Positions 1 to 7,990 of a DNA stretch of 64,000 nucleotides are shown here, piece by piece (position 1 is the stretch's first letter; every line of letters starts with the position of its first letter). Source of the DNA: DASWJZ01 sp038211615 (GTDB lineage: Bacteria; Pseudomonadota; Alphaproteobacteria; Rhizobiales; Afifellaceae); assembly GCA_038211615.1 (NCBI GenBank), contig JBBQVL010000003.1, positions 1 through 64,000 of the forward strand, written 5' to 3'. A program made the translations under genes and the position numbers. The notes beneath the pieces are model-generated. The model did no database searches and was not told the DNA's origin. It was given only the letters and a program-made list of their open reading frames with translations.

Positions 1-540
1 GCCGGCGAAGAGGCTCACGATGAAGCTCCCCTTCATGTCGTCCGCGACGATGTAGGGGATCTGCGTCCGCCCGGTGATGCCGCGCGTCACCGCCAGCGTC
101 AGCCCGCGCAGGATGAAGAGGAAGGCGAGCGTGACGATGAACGACGGCAGCTTGGTGCGGATCAGCAGCAGCCCGTTCACGTAGCCGATGAGGATCGCGA
201 AGCAGAATGCGATCAGCACCGAAACGCCGAGCGACAGATGGAATTCCGTGACGCCGAGGCCGATCACGACGCCGGCGAAGCCGATCGTCGAGCCGATCGA
301 AAGGTCGAACTCGCCGCCGATCATGAGCAGCGCCACGGCGGTCGCGAGCACCCCGAGCTCGGCCGATATCTGCAGCATGTTGACGATGCCGCGCGGGGTG
401 AAGAGCCCGGTGTGCCCCGCACTTATGGCGAAGACGACGATGACGAGGACCGTCCCGGCGAGCGCTCCGAGCTCCGGCCGGCGGAGTAGCCGCGTCAGGC
501 GGGAAGACTGGGTCAGCCGGTCGTCGACGGCAATGGTCAT
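1..540 (-). CDS. sugar ABC transporter permease, RbsC type (partial, 3' end outside window)
   Basis: This is the integral membrane subunit of a ribose/xylose-type (CUT2) ABC importer. The 180 codons in the window read without interruption to the left edge. After a polar N-terminus they give several hydrophobic segments and the family-typical stretch MIGGEFDLSIGSTIGF, followed by NGLLLIRTKLPSFIVTLAF. It lies 61 bp downstream of the binding-protein gene on the same strand and belongs to that operon. The ATG at 540 is the first in-frame start. No strong ribosome binding site precedes it, so the start is less certain than the family. The substrate is unknown; an inositol-like sugar is an inference from the neighbouring iolE. 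Confidence 0.88.
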   Translation of the reverse strand, partial: MTIAVDDRLTQSSRLTRLLRRPELGALAGTVLVIVVFAISAGHTGLFTPRGIVNMLQISAELGVLATAVALLMIGGEFDLSIGSTIGFAGVVIGLGVTEFHLSLGVSVLIAFCFAILIGYVNGLLLIRTKLPSFIVTLAFLFILRGLTLAVTRGITGRTQIPYIVADDMKGSFIVSLFAG

Positions 541-567
541 GATGGACCGATGGTGAGCATGCGCGCC

Positions 568-586
568 GGCCGGGTTGTCCCCGGCC
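568..586 (-). terminator. intercistronic hairpin between binding-protein and permease genes
   Basis: Perfect 7-bp arms GGCCGGG and CCCGGCC enclose a 5-nt loop just after the binding-protein stop codon, with no T tract. Such hairpins commonly protect the binding-protein mRNA 3' end or attenuate read-through, which would favour excess binding protein over permease. Confidence 0.45.
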
Positions 587-601
587 GACGCTGGAAAAAG
601 C

Positions 602-1588
602 CTAGCGGATGCCCTGCTTGGAAAGGTCGAGCACCTTGCCGGCATCGCCCTGCATGATGAAGGCCGGGCCGGTCATCACGTCGGCGGTCGGCAGCGTGCC
701 GTACATCGCCTTCATGGTGAACATCACCACCGGCAGGTAGCCCATCAGGTACTGCTGGCTGTCGATCGCGAACATCATGTCGCCCTTGTCGACCGCCTCC
801 AGCACTTCAGGCGAAAGGTCGAAGGTGCCCATCTTGATCTTCGACAGGAGGCCGTCGGCCTGCAGCTTCTGCATGATCGGCGCGGCGACGCTCGGGCCGA
901 GCGCCAGCACGGCGTCGGTTTCCGGATGCGCGCTCATGTAGGCTTCGACGCGGCCGGACGATTCCGTCGGGTCCATCGTCACCGCGACGACTTCCGAGGT
1001 TCCGCCGCCGTTCGCCGCGAGGCCGTCCTTCAGGCCGTTGCAGCGCTGGTCGAGGCTGACGTTGCCGGGCTCCTGATTGACGCAGAGCGCGTGCTTCACG
1101 CCGGCCTTGCCGAAGATCTCGCCGGCCTTGACGCCGTTCTTGTATTCGGAATCGCCGCCGACCCAAAGGTCGAGGCCCCATTCGTCCTGCTGCTCGGGGC
1201 CGCTGTCGATGACGCCGATCGGAATTCCGGCGGCCTTGGCGTTCAGCACCGAATCCTTCAGCGCCGTCGCGTCCGGGATGGAGACGACGATCGCGTCCGG
1301 TTTCTCGGCGACCGCCGCGTCGATCAGATGCGCCATCGCCACCATGTCGAACGTCTCCGGCGAGTGGTAGTCGACCTTGCTGCCCATCACCTTCTGCGCG
1401 TCCTCGACGCCCTTCTTGACGACCGACCAGTAGGGATCGACCGCCTGGCCGTGCGTGATGAAGATGATGTGCACGTCCGACGCCTGCTTGGCCTGCGCCG
1501 AAGCCGACGTCGCGCTGAACGCCGCCCCGGCAAGGCCGAGCGCCAGCGCGCCGGCGTAAGCGACGCCGCGCTTTGCAAATAGATTCAT
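602..1588 (-). CDS. periplasmic sugar-binding protein of ABC transporter (RbsB/Peripla_BP_4 type)
   Basis: This is the periplasmic receptor of the CUT2 importer whose permease follows. The 328-residue product starts with a signal peptide (MNLFAKRG, then a hydrophobic core ending near SASAQA). The body is a typical two-lobe sugar-binding protein, with IIFITHGQAVDPYW near the N-terminus, KPDAIVVSIPDA and GVIDSG. The ATG at 1588 was chosen over an upstream in-frame start because GGAGGGG sits at proper spacing before it and the signal peptide then begins correctly. Ribose, xylose or inositol are all possible ligands. Sequence alone does not decide, although the divergent iolE/dehydrogenase genes favour a cyclitol. 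Confidence 0.88.
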   Translation of the reverse strand: MNLFAKRGVAYAGALALGLAGAAFSATSASAQAKQASDVHIIFITHGQAVDPYWSVVKKGVEDAQKVMGSKVDYHSPETFDMVAMAHLIDAAVAEKPDAIVVSIPDATALKDSVLNAKAAGIPIGVIDSGPEQQDEWGLDLWVGGDSEYKNGVKAGEIFGKAGVKHALCVNQEPGNVSLDQRCNGLKDGLAANGGGTSEVVAVTMDPTESSGRVEAYMSAHPETDAVLALGPSVAAPIMQKLQADGLLSKIKMGTFDLSPEVLEAVDKGDMMFAIDSQQYLMGYLPVVMFTMKAMYGTLPTADVMTGPAFIMQGDAGKVLDLSKQGIR

Positions 1589-1669
1589 GTAACCCCTCCA
1601 CCCCCGGCCAGGACGCTCACCGCGCCTCGGCATGCCGGCCCTGCCGAGGTGTCAGTTCGATCGCCTCCG

Positions 1670-2587
1670 TCAAACGGAAAGCGGCAATTCCTTGTTTCTA
1701 GCGCCCCTGCCGGCGCCGGGCGAGTCTGCTTCGGTTGCGGCATAGGGACCGCCCCGAAGCGCCTCCCGCAACCCGCGCATGCCGATCAGCTCTATCCCGT
1801 CGGCCGAGAGCCGCTGGCGCGCGCGCTCGCCGCGGAAGAGCGCATATTCCTCGGTGCGGATATTGGCGGGCTCCGGCTCGATCGCGGCAATCTCGCCCGG
1901 CGCGTTGAAATGCAGCGCCAGATAGTTGCGGCCTGGGCCGATCCGGCCGAGGAGCGCATCGTAATCCGCCTCCGCCGAAGCCCCGCGCGTCCATGGCGTC
2001 TCGAGCACCCGGTCGAAGACCGGCAGCCCGTCGGCATCGGCGGCGGCGATCGCAGCATCGACGGCGGGGCCTTTTTGCATCGAGCCATAGGCCGCGTCCT
2101 GCCGCACGAGCAGCACCGGCACGCGCTCCTCGCGGCCGAGCCGCGTGTAGATGTCGATGTATTGCGGGCAGAACACCGTGAACATGTGTCCGTCGATATG
2201 CGTGATGTCGATGCCGGCGGTCCTGGCCGCCTCGACCTGCGCGCGCAGCTCCCCCTCGACCGCTTCGAGATGCGCATGCGCCCGCGTTTCCTTCGCCGTC
2301 CGCCAGAAATAGCCGTCGGGATCGACGAGGCCGGAAGCCTGCGAGGCGCCGGTCAATGGCCGCCAGCGATAGGTGCGGAACTCGGAGGTGAGCACCAGGT
2401 GCACGCCGATGTCGAGCGCTGGCGAGCGCGCCTGCATCTCCGCCACTTCCAGGAACCAGGGGCACGGGACCATCACCGAGCCCGCCGTGCAGATGCCCAG
2501 CGCGGAGAGCTCGCCGAAGGCGGTGTTGGCGCCATGGTTCATGCCGACGTCGTCCTGATGGACGACGACCTCCACCTTCGACCCCAT
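1670..2587 (-). CDS. ChbG/HpnK (YdjC) family carbohydrate deacetylase
   Basis: This is a metal-dependent deacetylase of the YdjC/ChbG family, which removes acetyl groups from N-acetylated sugars. The metal and catalytic motifs are recognisable but variant: HQDDVGMN near the N-terminus (family: xxDDxG), DIGVHLVLTSE (family GxHLxLT) and THIDGHMF (family HxDxHxH). The product has 305 residues, close to family length. An in-frame TTG at 2602 is an alternative start. The ATG at 2587 is preferred, with GGTGAGGG immediately upstream. It is first in the minus-strand operon with the sugar ABC genes, so it probably acts on an imported or periplasm-derived acetylated sugar. The exact substrate is unknown. 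Confidence 0.8.
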   Translation of the reverse strand: MGSKVEVVVHQDDVGMNHGANTAFGELSALGICTAGSVMVPCPWFLEVAEMQARSPALDIGVHLVLTSEFRTYRWRPLTGASQASGLVDPDGYFWRTAKETRAHAHLEAVEGELRAQVEAARTAGIDITHIDGHMFTVFCPQYIDIYTRLGREERVPVLLVRQDAAYGSMQKGPAVDAAIAAADADGLPVFDRVLETPWTRGASAEADYDALLGRIGPGRNYLALHFNAPGEIAAIEPEPANIRTEEYALFRGERARQRLSADGIELIGMRGLREALRGGPYAATEADSPGAGRGARNKELPLSV

Positions 2588-2623
2588 ACCCTCACCCGCC
2601 AATTTCCGCAGTTACTGTAAAGA

Positions 2624-2665
2624 TTGAAATTTCCCTGTCGATATGTCTCGGCAGCGCCGGGAGGA
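2624..2665. repeat. direct repeat, left copy, flanking the vapBC module
   Basis: This copy of the iolE leader shares TTTCCCTGTCGATATGTC and the downstream CGCCGGGAGGA block with 3352-3394, differing by a few substitutions and one 1-nt indel. It is followed by GTGGCGGTGCG, which resembles the iolE start ATGGCAATTCG. It therefore looks like a duplicated iolE 5' end separated from iolE by vapBC. Confidence 0.8.
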
Positions 2666-2715
2666 TTCCTGTGGCGGTGCGTTCGAAACCTGCTGATTTG
2701 CAACGCGGCGGCTTT

Positions 2716-2745
2716 TGTGTGAAACTGTGTGTGGAGGTTCACACA
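2716..2745 (+). promoter_or_regulatory. candidate VapBC autoregulatory operator
   Basis: A perfect 8-bp inverted repeat, TGTGTGAA (2716-2723) and TTCACACA (2738-2745), has a 14-bp spacer that contains the vapB ribosome binding site GGAGG. The right arm touches the vapB start codon. VapB-VapC complexes usually repress their own promoter by binding such inverted repeats. Confidence 0.6.
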
Positions 2746-2945
2746 TGGCGACAAACCTGTCCATCGATCCGGACCTGATCGAGCGCGCTCTTGAGGCGAG
2801 CGGCGAGAAGACCAAGAAGGCCGCGGTCACAAAGGCATTGGAGGAATTCATCGCTCGACGGCGGCAGAAGCGTCTGCTCGATCTCATGGGCAAGCTCGAG
2901 TGGGACGCCGCCTATGATTACAAGGCGGAGCGGACCCGCGGTTGA
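2745..2945 (+). CDS. vapB: type II antitoxin, VapB family
   Basis: This is a 66-residue antitoxin predicted to neutralise the PIN-domain toxin encoded next to it and to bind its own promoter. The N-terminus (MATNLSIDPDLIERALEASG) and KKAAVTKALEEFIARRR fit the VapB ribbon-helix-helix DNA-binding region. The acidic and aromatic tail LMGKLEWDAAYDYKAERTRG fits the toxin-wrapping segment. GGAGG at 2733-2737 sets the ATG at 2745. Its stop codon overlaps the vapC start in a TTGA arrangement, which implies coupled translation. The pair sits between duplicated iolE leader sequences, suggesting insertion into that locus. Confidence 0.88.
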   Translation: MATNLSIDPDLIERALEASGEKTKKAAVTKALEEFIARRRQKRLLDLMGKLEWDAAYDYKAERTRG

Positions 2946-3355
2946 GCCTCTTTGTGGATACCAGCGTCTGGTCGCTGGCGCTGCGGCGCGATTCTCCTGC
3001 TCCGAATGCAGAGGTCGGAGCGCTGATCGCGGCGATCGAGGCCGGCGAAATGATTCTGACCACGGGATTGGTCCTCCAGGAACTTCTGCAAGGATTCACG
3101 GGCCTGAAAGCCCGCGCACAAATTCTCGATCGCTTTTCGGCGATTCCGCTGCTGGCGCCGGATCGCGACGATCACATAGGAGCGTCGGAGCTGAGAAATC
3201 GCTGCCGCCGGAACGGTGTGCAGATTGGCACCGTCGATGCGCTCCTGGCGCAGTTATGCATCCGCCACGACCTGACGATGCTGACAGCCGACGACGATTT
3301 CAGGCGAATTGCAGATCGCTCCACGCTGCTGCTCTGGAAGCACTCGAAGAGTTGA
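2942..3355 (+). CDS. vapC: type II toxin, VapC family PIN-domain ribonuclease
   Basis: This is a 137-residue PIN-domain endoribonuclease toxin. Acidic metal-binding residues are visible in order: the Asp of FVDTSVW at the N-terminus, the Glu of VLQELLQG, the Asp of GTVDALLAQL and the acidic run TADDDF. The start is a TTG overlapping the vapB stop by 4 bp (TTGA). No better start exists near it, and the protein begins MSLFVDTS as in VapC relatives. Its stop codon falls within the right-hand direct repeat that leads into iolE. Confidence 0.88.
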   Translation: MSLFVDTSVWSLALRRDSPAPNAEVGALIAAIEAGEMILTTGLVLQELLQGFTGLKARAQILDRFSAIPLLAPDRDDHIGASELRNRCRRNGVQIGTVDALLAQLCIRHDLTMLTADDDFRRIADRSTLLLWKHSKS

Positions 3356-3394
3356 TATTTCCCTGTCGATATGTCTCCTCACCCGCCGGGAGGA
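3352..3394. repeat. direct repeat, right copy (native iolE leader)
   Basis: This copy lies immediately upstream of iolE and includes its ribosome binding site GGGAGGA. It matches 2624-2665 closely and overlaps the vapC stop codon at 3353-3355, so the vapBC unit fits exactly between the two copies. Confidence 0.8.
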
Positions 3395-3399
3395 ACACG

Positions 3400-4299
3400 A
3401 TGGCAATTCGGCTCGGCATCAATCCAATCACCTGGACGAACGACGACCTTCCGGCGCTCGGCGGCGACACGCCGGTCGAGACGTGCCTGGCGGAGACGCG
3501 CGAGGCTGGCTTTTCCGGCACCGAGATGGGCGGCAAGTTTCCCAAGACCGCGGCGGGCCTCGCACCGCTGCTTGCAAAGCATCAGCTCAAGCTCGTGTCC
3601 GGGTGGTATGACGGGCGCATCCACGAGCGCGAACTGGCGGCCGAGTGGGACGCGATCCTGCCGCACCTGACGCTGCTCCGGGACATGGGCAGCCGCCACG
3701 TCGTCTACGCCGACACCTCGGGCCGCTCGGACGGCGACCTCTTCGCCCCGATCTCGAAGCGCCCGAAACTCGCCGACGGCGACTGGGCCAGCTACGGCAA
3801 GCGGCTCACGGCGCTCGCCGAGAAGATGGCGGACTTCGGCGTCGGCATGGCCTTCCACCATCACATGGGCACGATCGTCGAGACCGACGCCGAGGTCGAC
3901 AGGCTGATGGCCTCGACCGGCGGGGCGGTCGGCCTCCTCTTCGACTGCGGCCACTCGATCTTCTCCGGCGGCGATCCGATCGCGCTCCTGAAGCGCCACG
4001 TCGGCCGCGTCGTGCATGTGCACTGCAAGGACGCCCGGCCGGATATCCTGCAGCGCGCCCGTGCCACCGACGAGAGCTTCATGCAGGCCGTGCTCGACGG
4101 CGTCTTCACCATGCCCGGCGACGGTTGCATCGATTTTCCCGCGATCTTCGCGATCCTGAAGGACGCCGGGTATTCGGGCTGGGTGGTGGCCGAGGCCGAG
4201 CAGGACCCGGCCAAGGCGCATCCGCTCACCTACGCCCGCATGGGCTTCTGCAATCTCGCCCGCTTCGCCTTGAAGGCGGGTCTCACAGTGGAACCGTAG
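3400..4299 (+). CDS. iolE: myo-inosose-2 dehydratase (IolE family TIM barrel)
   Basis: IolE dehydrates 2-keto-myo-inositol to 3D-trihydroxycyclohexane-1,2-dione in inositol catabolism. The 299-residue product has the family N-terminus LGINPITWTNDDLPALGGDT and later FSGTEMGGKFP. The metal ligands of the xylose-isomerase-like barrel appear in FHHHMGT, LFDCGHS, VHVHCKD and VAEAEQD. The ATG at 3400 follows GGGAGGA. The dehydrogenase gene starts 4 bp after its stop, so the two consecutive inositol steps (oxidation, then dehydration) are likely co-transcribed. A closely related sugar-acid or cyclitol dehydratase remains possible. Confidence 0.85.
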   Translation: MAIRLGINPITWTNDDLPALGGDTPVETCLAETREAGFSGTEMGGKFPKTAAGLAPLLAKHQLKLVSGWYDGRIHERELAAEWDAILPHLTLLRDMGSRHVVYADTSGRSDGDLFAPISKRPKLADGDWASYGKRLTALAEKMADFGVGMAFHHHMGTIVETDAEVDRLMASTGGAVGLLFDCGHSIFSGGDPIALLKRHVGRVVHVHCKDARPDILQRARATDESFMQAVLDGVFTMPGDGCIDFPAIFAILKDAGYSGWVVAEAEQDPAKAHPLTYARMGFCNLARFALKAGLTVEP

Positions 4300-4303
4300 A
4301 GCG

Positions 4304-5398
4304 ATGCAAAAGATCCGGGTCGGAATCGTGGGTGGCGGCCTCATCAGCCAGGTCGAGCACCTGCCGAATCTCCTCGCCATGCCGGAGCGCTTCGCCGTCG
4401 CCGGGCTCGCCGATCCTTCCGCGAAGGTGCGCGCGCACCTTGCCGAGCGTTACGGCATCAAGACCTTCGCCACCGTCGACGAGCTCTTCGCCGAGCCGCT
4501 CGATGCCGTGGCGATCGGGACGCCCGACCACACGCACGCCGACCTCGCGATCGCGGCGCTCGATCGCGGGCTCAACGTCTTCTGCGAGAAGCCGCTCTGC
4601 TACGCCGTGGAGGACGCCGACCGCGTCATCGCGGCGCGCGATCGCGCCGGCCGCGTCATGCAGGTTGGCTACATGAAGCGCTTCGACCCGGCGGTGCAGG
4701 CGCTCCGCGCCATGGTCGAGGGGAGGGGCGAGCGCCTCCGCATGGTGACGGTCGAGGTCAACGATCCGGGCTCCTGGCCGTTCACCGACCACCACGATTT
4801 CCTCCCCGGCGACGACGTGGCGAAATCGGTGATCCAGGAAGGCGGGCGCCGGCGCTCCGAGCAGACGGCGCGCGCCATCGGGCGCCCGCTCACCGGAGCG
4901 GAAGAGAAGGGCTTCACCGGCCCGCTCTGCTCCTCGATGGTGCACGACATCAACGTCGTGCACTACCTGCTCGAAGCCATGGGTCTTGCGACCGGCGAGG
5001 TCGCGGGTGCGGCGATCTTCGCCGACGGCGCCGGCGCCGAGGGTATGGTGCGCCTGACGCCGGGGAACGCGCTCTGGTCGGTCTTCCATCTCGCCGTGCC
5101 GAAGCTCGCGGACTATTTCGAGAAAGTGACACTCTTCTTCGACGACCGAATCTATGAGCTGCGCTTCCCCTCGCCCTATTTGAACCACCAGCCGACCGAA
5201 CTGATCGAGAAGCGCTCGGAAGGGCTGCACCTGCAGACGGTGCTGCACCGCCCCTCCTACCGCGAGGCCTTCGTGGAGGAACTGCGCGCCTGGCACACCG
5301 CGATCGTCGACAAGGCACGGGTCGTGAACACGGTCGAACACGCGCGCACCGACATGGCGCTCCTCGGCGCGATCGGGCGCAAGGCGTTCGGCGGGTAG
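4304..5398 (+). CDS. Gfo/Idh/MocA family NAD(P)-dependent oxidoreductase
   Basis: This dehydrogenase of sugars or cyclitols has 364 residues. The Rossmann motif GIVGGGLIS is at the N-terminus, the family signature CEKPL lies near residue 93, and the C-terminal part is the substrate domain (GYMKRFDPAVQAL, SSMVHDINVVHYLLE). It follows iolE by 4 bp, which suggests an inositol-2-dehydrogenase-like role feeding IolE. That assignment is inferred from context, since the family includes many sugar oxidoreductases. It ends convergently against the GNAT gene at 5403. Confidence 0.85.
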   Translation: MQKIRVGIVGGGLISQVEHLPNLLAMPERFAVAGLADPSAKVRAHLAERYGIKTFATVDELFAEPLDAVAIGTPDHTHADLAIAALDRGLNVFCEKPLCYAVEDADRVIAARDRAGRVMQVGYMKRFDPAVQALRAMVEGRGERLRMVTVEVNDPGSWPFTDHHDFLPGDDVAKSVIQEGGRRRSEQTARAIGRPLTGAEEKGFTGPLCSSMVHDINVVHYLLEAMGLATGEVAGAAIFADGAGAEGMVRLTPGNALWSVFHLAVPKLADYFEKVTLFFDDRIYELRFPSPYLNHQPTELIEKRSEGLHLQTVLHRPSYREAFVEELRAWHTAIVDKARVVNTVEHARTDMALLGAIGRKAFGG

Positions 5399-5402
5399 GC
5401 CT

Positions 5403-6260
5403 TCATCCAAGCTCGAAGCTGGTGATCCCGAAAATTCCTTCGAGCGGCAGCGCCGGCGCAGTGCCGCGATACATCCGCGCCGTCTCGAACACCGGCGCGA
5501 GGCCGTGGCGCTCCGCGAGATCGCGCGCTGTCGCGTTCGGCTCCGGCACGTCGAGCGTGACCGGCTCGCCGGCATGCGGAGCAGCGAGCGCGGCGAAGAG
5601 CGCTTCAGCGATCTCTGCATCGTCGGCGAATAGCGGCCCGATCTTCCGGCCGCTTCGGCTGACGCGGATGACGCCATAGCCGCGCAGCCGCCCGCCGGTC
5701 AGATACGCGACGGCGCGGCGCTTCCCCGGGTCGACCCAGCTTCGGACGAACGCCGCGCGCCGCACGGGGAAGAAACGCGAATCGTAGGCGACGATCTCGT
5801 CCGGCAGCGAGGGCGGAGAAGCAGCGCCGATCTCGACCAGCGTGGGATCGACAGGCGCCGGCCCCGTCGCAAGTCCGGAATAGCGGATGTTGCGGTGGGC
5901 GAGCGCGAAACCTTCGCGGACGTAGTTTTCCTGCTGCGCGACAACCCCGTCGAGGCCGATCGTCCTGCCGCCGAGCCGCTCAAGCGCCGCATCCCATATC
6001 CGCTTGCCGAACCCTTTCCCGCGCTGCTCCGGTCGGCAGATGTAGAATCCGATGAACCCGAATGAAGCGTCGTAGGTGACGGCGGAGATGGCGCTTGCGA
6101 GCGCTCCATCGAGAAAAAGGCCGAGAAATCCGCCTGGATCGACCGAGCGGAACGCCACGGCATCGTCGAGCCCCGGATTCCATCCCTCCGCCGCGGCCCA
6201 GTCGACCACCTGTCCGACCTCGGCCGCGTCAAGCGCACGGATGACGATCGCCGGCGTCAC
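5403..6260 (-). CDS. GNAT family N-acetyltransferase, tandem-domain type
   Basis: This 285-residue protein has an N-terminal GNAT domain containing the acetyl-CoA loop RPEQRGKGFGKRIW near residue 80, and a second C-terminal acetyltransferase-like domain (YGVIRVSRSGRKIGPLFADD). The GTG at 6260 is chosen as start because it overlaps the racemase stop codon in a GTGA arrangement, implying coupled translation. The longer in-frame extension would overlap the racemase deeply. It is the last gene of the polyamine-type ABC and racemase operon and may acetylate an imported amine or amino acid. The substrate is not known. Confidence 0.8.
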   Translation of the reverse strand: MTPAIVIRALDAAEVGQVVDWAAAEGWNPGLDDAVAFRSVDPGGFLGLFLDGALASAISAVTYDASFGFIGFYICRPEQRGKGFGKRIWDAALERLGGRTIGLDGVVAQQENYVREGFALAHRNIRYSGLATGPAPVDPTLVEIGAASPPSLPDEIVAYDSRFFPVRRAAFVRSWVDPGKRRAVAYLTGGRLRGYGVIRVSRSGRKIGPLFADDAEIAEALFAALAAPHAGEPVTLDVPEPNATARDLAERHGLAPVFETARMYRGTAPALPLEGIFGITSFELG

Positions 6261-6988
6261 CCCGGAGCAAAGGATGCGAGCATGCCGTCGTAGCGCTTGG
6301 CGATCGGTCGCGCATAGGCGCCGCGCTTCGCGGTCTTCAGGCCGAGGCCGACCAGCGCCTCGCACTGCTTCACTGCCGCCGCCACGCCGTCGATCACCGG
6401 GATTTCGAACTCCTCCGAAAGCGCGCGGGCCAGCTCCGCCATGCCGGCGCAGCCGAGCACGATGGCGTCGGCGCGGTCCATGTCAAGCGCGGTGGCCACC
6501 TCGCGCCTGAGTTTTTCCACCGCACCGCTCTTCGGGTCCTCCAGATCCAGCACCGCCACGTCGGCGGCGCGCACCCGGCATCGCCCGGTCATCCCGTAGC
6601 GGGAGACCAGCGCCTCGATCGGCACCACCGAGCGCGGCTGCGTGGTGACGATGGAGAAGCGCGGCGCGATGAAGGCCGCCGTGGCGACCGCCGCCTCGCA
6701 GAGCCCGACGACCGGCATCGTCGCGAGCGCGCGCGCCGCGTCGAGGCCGGTGTCGTCGAAGCAGGCGATGATCAGCGCGTCGGCCTTGTCGGCTTCGGCG
6801 CGCGCCACTTCGACCAGCAGTCCGGGCACGGCGAGCGCCTCGTCGTAATAGCCCTCGATGGAGACCGGCCCCATGCTGGAGGTCACCGGCTCGATCATCG
6901 TGCCGGGGGCTGCGACGAGGCGCGCCGCCCGCTCCGCCGTCTCGGTCATCGAGGCGGTGGTGTTCGGATTGACGAGCCGGATGCGCAT
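6257..6988 (-). CDS. aspartate/glutamate/hydantoin racemase family protein
   Basis: This cofactor-independent racemase or isomerase of the Asp/Glu/hydantoin family has 243 residues. The N-terminus RIRLVNPNTT is characteristic of the hydantoin/allantoin racemase branch. The two catalytic cysteines are visible in IIACFDDTG (about residue 76) and VLGCAGM (about residue 181). Its ATG overlaps the stop of the upstream permease by one base (TGATG), and its stop overlaps the GNAT start, so it is embedded in the transport operon. The operon probably imports a chiral nitrogen compound that this enzyme racemises. Confidence 0.85.
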   Translation of the reverse strand: MRIRLVNPNTTASMTETAERAARLVAAPGTMIEPVTSSMGPVSIEGYYDEALAVPGLLVEVARAEADKADALIIACFDDTGLDAARALATMPVVGLCEAAVATAAFIAPRFSIVTTQPRSVVPIEALVSRYGMTGRCRVRAADVAVLDLEDPKSGAVEKLRREVATALDMDRADAIVLGCAGMAELARALSEEFEIPVIDGVAAAVKQCEALVGLGLKTAKRGAYARPIAKRYDGMLASFAPG

Positions 6989-7818
6989 CAGGTGGAGAGG
7001 TGGCGCGCCCGCCGGCGGCCGATGAGGGTGATCGCCGCCAGCGCACCGAGGATGATCGCGAAGGAGAACGCCGTCGTCACGGTGCCGAGCGCATAGAGCA
7101 CCGGCGTCGTGACATTGGTCGTCATGGCGTAGAGCTCGAGCGGCAGCGTGTTGAAGGTGCCGGCCGTCATCATCGTGCGGGCGAACTCGTCATAGGAGAG
7201 CGTGAAGCCGAAGAGCGCCACGCCGATCAGCATCGGCAGGATCATCGGCAGCACCACGTAGCGGAAGGTCTGCCACGGCGAGGCGCCGAGGTCGCGCGCC
7301 GCTTCCTCGTAGACGGGCGAGAAGCGGTTGAACACGGCGAGCATGATCAGCACGCCGAACGGCAGCGTCCAGGTGAGGTGCGCGCCGAAGCCGGAGGAAT
7401 ACCAGGCCGGCCGGACACCGGTCTGCTGGAAGCCGATGCCGATCCCGAGGCTGATCAGGATCGACGGCACGACGAGGCTGGAGACGGTCAGGTAGAAGAG
7501 CGCCGTCGCCCCAAAGAAGCGGCGGCGGAACGCGAGCCCGGCGAGCAGCGCGATCAACGTCGTCGCCACCATCACCATCAGGCCGAGCCGCAATGAGCGC
7601 GAGAACGATCCGCCGAAATCGCCCACCGCCTGGGTCTGGAAGAGGTTCCTGAACCAGTGCACCGAGACGCCGTTCATCGGGAACGTCAGCCCGCCGGTCG
7701 GGCCCTGGAACGACAAGATGATGATGGTGGAGAGCGGCCCGTAGAGGAAGATCACGAACAGCAGGAAGAACCCCGCGAGGACGTAGAAGGACAGCGGACG
7801 CTTCTCATCGGATCGCAT
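6988..7818 (-). CDS. ABC transporter permease, PotC/spermidine-putrescine type
   Basis: This 276-residue inner-membrane protein has six hydrophobic segments and the EAA loop EEAARDLGASPWQTFRYVVLP, which docks the ATPase. It resembles the second permease of polyamine-type importers (TLSYDEFARTMMTAG). It is the partner of the permease at 7991-8917. A repeat element of about 117 bp separates the two, which is unusual inside an operon. The transported compound is not identifiable from the permease. Confidence 0.87.
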   Translation of the reverse strand: MRSDEKRPLSFYVLAGFFLLFVIFLYGPLSTIIILSFQGPTGGLTFPMNGVSVHWFRNLFQTQAVGDFGGSFSRSLRLGLMVMVATTLIALLAGLAFRRRFFGATALFYLTVSSLVVPSILISLGIGIGFQQTGVRPAWYSSGFGAHLTWTLPFGVLIMLAVFNRFSPVYEEAARDLGASPWQTFRYVVLPMILPMLIGVALFGFTLSYDEFARTMMTAGTFNTLPLELYAMTTNVTTPVLYALGTVTTAFSFAIILGALAAITLIGRRRARHLST

Positions 7819-7850
7819 GGCGGGCGCTCCTGATCGGCTTCAGACCTGCC

Positions 7851-7967
7851 GTGCGTCCTTCGAGGCTCGGCCGTGGGCCGAGCACCTCAGGATGAGGATG
7901 ATTAGTGGGTGGCATCACCCAACCTTCCTCATGGTGAGGTGCGAGCGCAGCGAGCCTCGAACCACGC
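7851..7967. repeat. intergenic palindromic repeat, family A
   Basis: Two inverted elements of the CCTTCGAGGCTCG...CACCTCAGGATGAGG type lie head to head between two permease genes. The same family recurs at 20770, 61753 and 62662. It can fold strongly in RNA and may act as an mRNA processing or attenuation site within the operon. Confidence 0.75.
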
Positions 7968-7990
7968 AGGGGGCTCTTCCAACCCACATT

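Noticed and set aside
575..1582. Long plus-strand ORF antisense to the sugar-binding protein
   Set aside because: Arg/His-rich composition typical of GC-rich shadow frames; the minus-strand gene has signal peptide, motifs and ribosome binding site.
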